Assembly: GCA_964471405.1 (NCBI GenBank)
Contig: CAYYGH010000012.1
Coordinates: forward strand, 1 to 47,851
Length of the DNA: 47,851 nt
Direction of reading: 5' to 3'
Origin: J084 sp964471405
GTDB lineage: Bacteria; Pseudomonadota; Alphaproteobacteria; Sphingomonadales; Rhodothalassiaceae
Made by a program: the position numbers and the translations under genes
The notes under the pieces: model-generated
The model's input: only the letters and a program-made list of their open reading frames with translations
What the model was told of the DNA's origin: nothing
Database searches by the model: none
Shown: in pieces, positions 44,616 through 47,851 of the stretch
Layout of the letters: every line of letters starts with the position of its first letter
How positions within the stretch are numbered: the first letter of the stretch is position 1

Positions 44616-45803
44616 ATGTGGTGGAAGATGCGGCATTTTCCCCGCCGTCTTTGCGACATGCTTGTCGTGTCCGTGTTGGCCACGCTGGCGATGGCACCGA
44701 TCTCGGGTTGGTCGCAGGGGATCGAAGGCGCGAGCGAGCGCTATCGCTTCGAGCCCGGTGACAAGGTGATCTATGAAGCCGATCTGGTGCATTGTCCGGT
44801 CGGCGAATTTCTGTCGGAATGGCGGATCCTGCGTGGCGGCTATGAATGCGCGCGCTTTGCGGACCGCATCTGGATCCGCCCGCTGGAGCACGGCACGACG
44901 CTGGCGCTCCTGCTGCCCGAGCCGCTGCCTGAGGAGTTCTCCATCGAATTCGTGATCCATGCCTTCCCGGCGGGCAATCCGCGCCTTGAGCTCGCCCTGC
45001 ACCCCGACAGCATCATACCGGCGGTGGAGGCGAGCGATGCCTATGCGGCCGGGCGCGATCAGCTGGTCGCGATCACCCTGCCGGCGGACGGTGAGGCGAT
45101 CTTCGCCGCCAAGGACCGGCCGGCGGGCAATCTCGCGGGCCGGGCGGATTTTCGCACCCGTCTTGCGCCGGGCCGCGATCACGCGATCGCGGTCGAGCTG
45201 CGGCGTGGCCAGATCCGCTTCTTCGTCGATGGCGCCCGGGTCGGACACAGGCCGCTGCGGCCGGGCGCGCCGATCCGGGTGATGACGATGCGCTTCCTGC
45301 GCAGCTTCGATGTCCCCCAGCCTTTCGCCGACGCGCCGGTGCTGGTGGGCGGCATCCGCATCGCGGCCTATGGCAACGAGGAGGCCGCACCCGAGGCCGA
45401 GGCCGATCTCATCCGTGCACTCGGCGCGGAGCAGACGGCGGAGGGGCTCAAGGTGACGCTGGCCGAGGCGATCCTCTTCGATCTCGGCCGCTGGGACCTG
45501 AAGCCCGAGGCCGGCCCCGTGCTGGACCGGCTGGCGCGGCTTGCGAGGCTGCGGCAGGGAGAGGTTCTCGTCGAAGGCCACACCGACGATCTGGGCTCCG
45601 AGAGCTTCAACCGCGTCCTCTCCGAGCTGCGGGCGCATGTGGTGGCGCTGGCGCTGGCGCGCCGCGGCGTGGATCCGGCCCGCATCATCGCGCGCGGCTG
45701 GGGCGAGGCGCGGCCGCTCGTGCCGAATACGTCCGACGAGAATCGCGCGCGCAACCGCCGCGTGGAGGTGATCCTGCGCAAGCCGCAGGCCGATCGGCGC
45801 TAG
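44616..45803 (+). CDS. OmpA-family outer membrane protein
   Basis: The 395-residue precursor has an N-terminal signal (about 10-33). A strand-rich domain of about 220 residues follows (FEPGDKVIYEADLVHCPVGE, split as FEPGDKVIYEAD and CPVGEFLSEW; IRFFVDGARVG). It looks like a lectin-type beta-sandwich. The C-terminal OmpA/MotB domain (about 280-390) has LFDLGRWDLKPEA, VEGHTDDLGSESFN, LSELRAHVVALAL and NRARNRRVEV, the peptidoglycan-binding pattern. AGGAAGGA precedes the ATG at 44616. A GTG at 44586 is in frame. Its stop shares CTAG with the convergent membrane protein gene. Confidence 0.9.
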   Translation: MWWKMRHFPRRLCDMLVVSVLATLAMAPISGWSQGIEGASERYRFEPGDKVIYEADLVHCPVGEFLSEWRILRGGYECARFADRIWIRPLEHGTTLALLLPEPLPEEFSIEFVIHAFPAGNPRLELALHPDSIIPAVEASDAYAAGRDQLVAITLPADGEAIFAAKDRPAGNLAGRADFRTRLAPGRDHAIAVELRRGQIRFFVDGARVGHRPLRPGAPIRVMTMRFLRSFDVPQPFADAPVLVGGIRIAAYGNEEAAPEAEADLIRALGAEQTAEGLKVTLAEAILFDLGRWDLKPEAGPVLDRLARLARLRQGEVLVEGHTDDLGSESFNRVLSELRAHVVALALARRGVDPARIIARGWGEARPLVPNTSDENRARNRRVEVILRKPQADRR

Positions 45804-46489
45804 CGGGTCGCGGCCTCGGAATCAGGGGTTGCGGCCGCCGCATACAGCGCCCAGGTCGCCGCCTCGACGGCCAGCAGCAGAAGCATCGCGGGGGCGAATC
45901 CCGCCTCGCCGAAGGAAAGCCAGATCGAGATGGCCCCCAGCGCGCACGCGGCGAGCAACAGCGCAAGCACGAGGCAGGAGGCGGCGAGCGGCCGGCCGGC
46001 TTCATCCAGTCCCAAGGCCCGCGCCAGCGGCCGCCGCAGGGCGTGCAGCAGGACGAGCGGCGCCATGTGGGCGCCCAGCACGCCGCCCGCGAACAGGGCG
46101 ATCAGCAGGGCGTTCAGATGCTGGAAGGGATGCTGGTCGGAAAGCGCCATGCCGAATCCCAGGATCACCGCGAGAAACGGCCCGCCCACGAGCAGGCTGC
46201 CGCGCAGGATGACGACGCCGGCCGCAATCAGCCCGCAAAGCAGCGGTTCCGCGATCCGCGCATGACCTGCCGCATCGACGAGCAGCCGCACAAACAGGAT
46301 GAGAAAGGCGCAGAAGAAGGCAAGGCCAAGGCCCACGCCCGGCAGCAGGGCCGCGACAGGTCCGGCGAGTAGCGGCAGCAGCAGATCCCACCGCCGCCGG
46401 TTGACGAGCAGCCGCATCATCCGCAGCACAAGCCGGCCCATGGCTTCGTGACCCGTCGAAAGTTTCCCGCACAGCTGCTGGAAAATCAT
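45800..46489 (-). CDS. Multi-spanning hypothetical membrane protein
   Basis: The 229-residue protein is highly hydrophobic, with about six predicted membrane segments from residue 25 on. Examples are LLPLLAGPVAALLPGVGLG, FLAVILGFGMAL and CLVLALLLAACALGA. No family is recognised. The start is uncertain: ATG at 46489 (14 bp after the rlmN stop) or ATG at 46441, neither with a strong ribosome binding site. Its closeness to rlmN suggests a shared transcript. The stop codon overlaps that of the convergent OmpA gene within the same four bases. Confidence 0.6.
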   Translation of the reverse strand: MIFQQLCGKLSTGHEAMGRLVLRMMRLLVNRRRWDLLLPLLAGPVAALLPGVGLGLAFFCAFLILFVRLLVDAAGHARIAEPLLCGLIAAGVVILRGSLLVGGPFLAVILGFGMALSDQHPFQHLNALLIALFAGGVLGAHMAPLVLLHALRRPLARALGLDEAGRPLAASCLVLALLLAACALGAISIWLSFGEAGFAPAMLLLLAVEAATWALYAAAATPDSEAATR

Positions 46490-46502
46490 GCCGTGGCGCG
46501 GG

Positions 46503-47687
46503 TCATTTTTCGACGCCCGCTTGCGGCGGGCGCCGGCGGGCGCGTTCGGTGGCCGATTTGAGCTGGCCGCAGGCGGCCATGATGTCGCGGCCGCGCGGCG
46601 TGCGGATGGGCGCCGAGATGCCGGAAGAGAAGATGATCTCCGAGAAGCGTTCGATCCGCGCCCAGTCCGAGCATTCATAGGGGCTGCCCGGCCAGGGGTT
46701 GAAGGGGATCAGATTCACCTTGGCCGGAATGCGCCAGGCGCGCAGCAGCCGCACCAGCTCGCGCGCATCGGCATCCGAATCGTTGACGTCCTTCAGCATC
46801 ACGTATTCGAAGGTAATCCGCCGCGCGTTGTTGGCGCCGGGATAGCGGGCGCAGGCCTCGAGCAGCTCCGCGATCTTCCATTTGCGGTTCAAGGGCACGA
46901 TCTCGTCGCGGATCTCGTCGCGCACGGCGTGCAGCGAGACCGCGAGATTGACGCCGATCTCCTCGCCGCAGCGGGCCATCATCGGCACGACGCCCGCGGT
47001 GGACAGCGTGATGCGCCGGCGCGAGAGCTGGATGCCCGCCTCGTCCATCACGGTGAGCAGCGCCTTCTTCACATTGTCGAAATTGTAGAGCGGCTCGCCC
47101 ATGCCCATCATGACGATGTTGGTGATCCGGCGCTCCGCCGTGGGCGCCGCCCAGTCGCCGAGCGCATCACGGGCCAGCATCACCTGGCCCAGGATCTCGG
47201 CGGACGTAAGATTGCGCACGAGCCGCATGGTGCCCGTGTGGCAGAAGCGGCAGTTCAGGGTGCAGCCGACCTGGCTTGAGACGCACAGCGTGCCGCGGTC
47301 TTCATCCGGGATGAAGACGGTCTCGATCTCCGACCCGTCGGCCAGTCTCAGCAGCCATTTTCGCGTGCCGTCGGTGGAGGTCAGCGCGGTGACGACCTCG
47401 GGCCGCGAGATGCGGAAATGTTCCGCCAGTCGCGCGCGCAGGTCCTTCGAGATGTTGGTCATCGCCGCAAAATCGGTCACCCCGCGGTGGTGCACCCAGT
47501 GCCAGACCTGCTGCATGCGCATTCTGCGTTCGCGCTCCGGCACGCCTGCCTGGGCAAGCGCGGCCTTGAGCTCGTCGCGCGAAAGCGTGAGAAGGTCCAC
47601 GCGCTCGTCGCCCGCTCCCGGATCCGGGCGCGGGACGACCACGGGCTCCACCGGCCCCGGTGCCGCCATCGGTGCTGTCGCGGTCAT
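46503..47687 (-). CDS. 23S rRNA/tRNA adenine C2 methyltransferase RlmN
   Basis: The 394-residue radical SAM enzyme methylates C2 of A2503 in 23S rRNA and of A37 in some tRNAs. The radical SAM motif is CTLNCRFC (Cys142, Cys146, Cys149), preceded by TLCVSSQVG. Other marks are VMMGMGEPLYNF, STAGVVP, LAVSLHAVRDE and VNLIPFNPWPGSPYE. The C-terminal RTPRGRDIMAACGQL carries the second essential Cys. The N-terminal 27 or so residues are Pro- and Ala-rich and non-conserved. The ATG at 47687 has AGAGG upstream. The 164 bp beyond it to the window end hold no gene. Confidence 0.95.
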   Translation of the reverse strand: MTATAPMAAPGPVEPVVVPRPDPGAGDERVDLLTLSRDELKAALAQAGVPERERRMRMQQVWHWVHHRGVTDFAAMTNISKDLRARLAEHFRISRPEVVTALTSTDGTRKWLLRLADGSEIETVFIPDEDRGTLCVSSQVGCTLNCRFCHTGTMRLVRNLTSAEILGQVMLARDALGDWAAPTAERRITNIVMMGMGEPLYNFDNVKKALLTVMDEAGIQLSRRRITLSTAGVVPMMARCGEEIGVNLAVSLHAVRDEIRDEIVPLNRKWKIAELLEACARYPGANNARRITFEYVMLKDVNDSDADARELVRLLRAWRIPAKVNLIPFNPWPGSPYECSDWARIERFSEIIFSSGISAPIRTPRGRDIMAACGQLKSATERARRRPPQAGVEK

Positions 47688-47851
47688 GGCTGCCTCTGAT
47701 CACTCCTGAACGGGCCTTGGGATTTCCTTCCGCCGGCTCTACCCCGCGTGACATAGGCGAGCTGGCAGGCTTTGGCAATTGCCGTCCCGCCATGAGGGGT
47801 GGTCCAGCCGCCTCAATCAGCCTTGTCAGGCGGCCGGCGCTTGCGTCGGGG

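Overview
The window is about 48 kb of GC-rich chromosomal DNA from an alphaproteobacterium. The evidence is a bamD-recN-ligA cluster, a DUF2336 gene, PAS_5-type single-domain proteins, an XRE regulator of the alphaproteobacterial type, and a STAS-fused MlaE permease. I cannot fix the order. The TonB receptor and the two M1 peptidases would suit an aerobic heterotroph. There is no phage, integrase, transposase or CRISPR array, and most genes are housekeeping.

Layout. 1-914 has no gene but holds two REP palindromes and a decayed tandem array of about 52 bp. It is followed by tRNA-Val(GAC). 1117-6018 holds two tandem PAS_5 proteins (minus), uvrD-prmA (plus, overlapping) and a small minus-strand gene that runs into the 3' end of prmA. 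6200-10992 is the minus-strand bamD-recN-ligA operon, divergent from an XRE regulator. A ClC chloride channel/transporter follows, then a DUF2336 gene translationally coupled to a soluble PAS histidine kinase. 17171-20909 is a compact four-gene Mla-type lipid transport operon (permease, ATPase, MCE protein, lipoprotein). 21124-27617 holds an N-formylglutamate amidohydrolase, a secreted DUF6491-like protein, an exported methyltransferase, aidB, a zinc-type CDF exporter and a MAPEG protein.

27851-34270 is the most coherent accessory unit. A TonB-dependent receptor is divergent from an RpiR-type regulator, a class III aminotransferase and a BKACE (DUF849) enzyme. It reads as an uptake and catabolism module for a beta-amino or beta-keto acid. 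34372-35771 holds a sterol-desaturase-family hydroxylase and an anchored hypothetical protein, followed by a Tat-exported PhoD phosphatase.

38109-42989 contains two tandem M1 metallopeptidase genes. Their last 775 bp or so are identical base for base, while the rest has diverged, which is a clear sign of recent gene conversion. The window ends with a GT4 glycosyltransferase, an OmpA-family protein, a multi-spanning membrane protein and rlmN.

All function calls come from reading motifs in the translated sequence. No database search was run.
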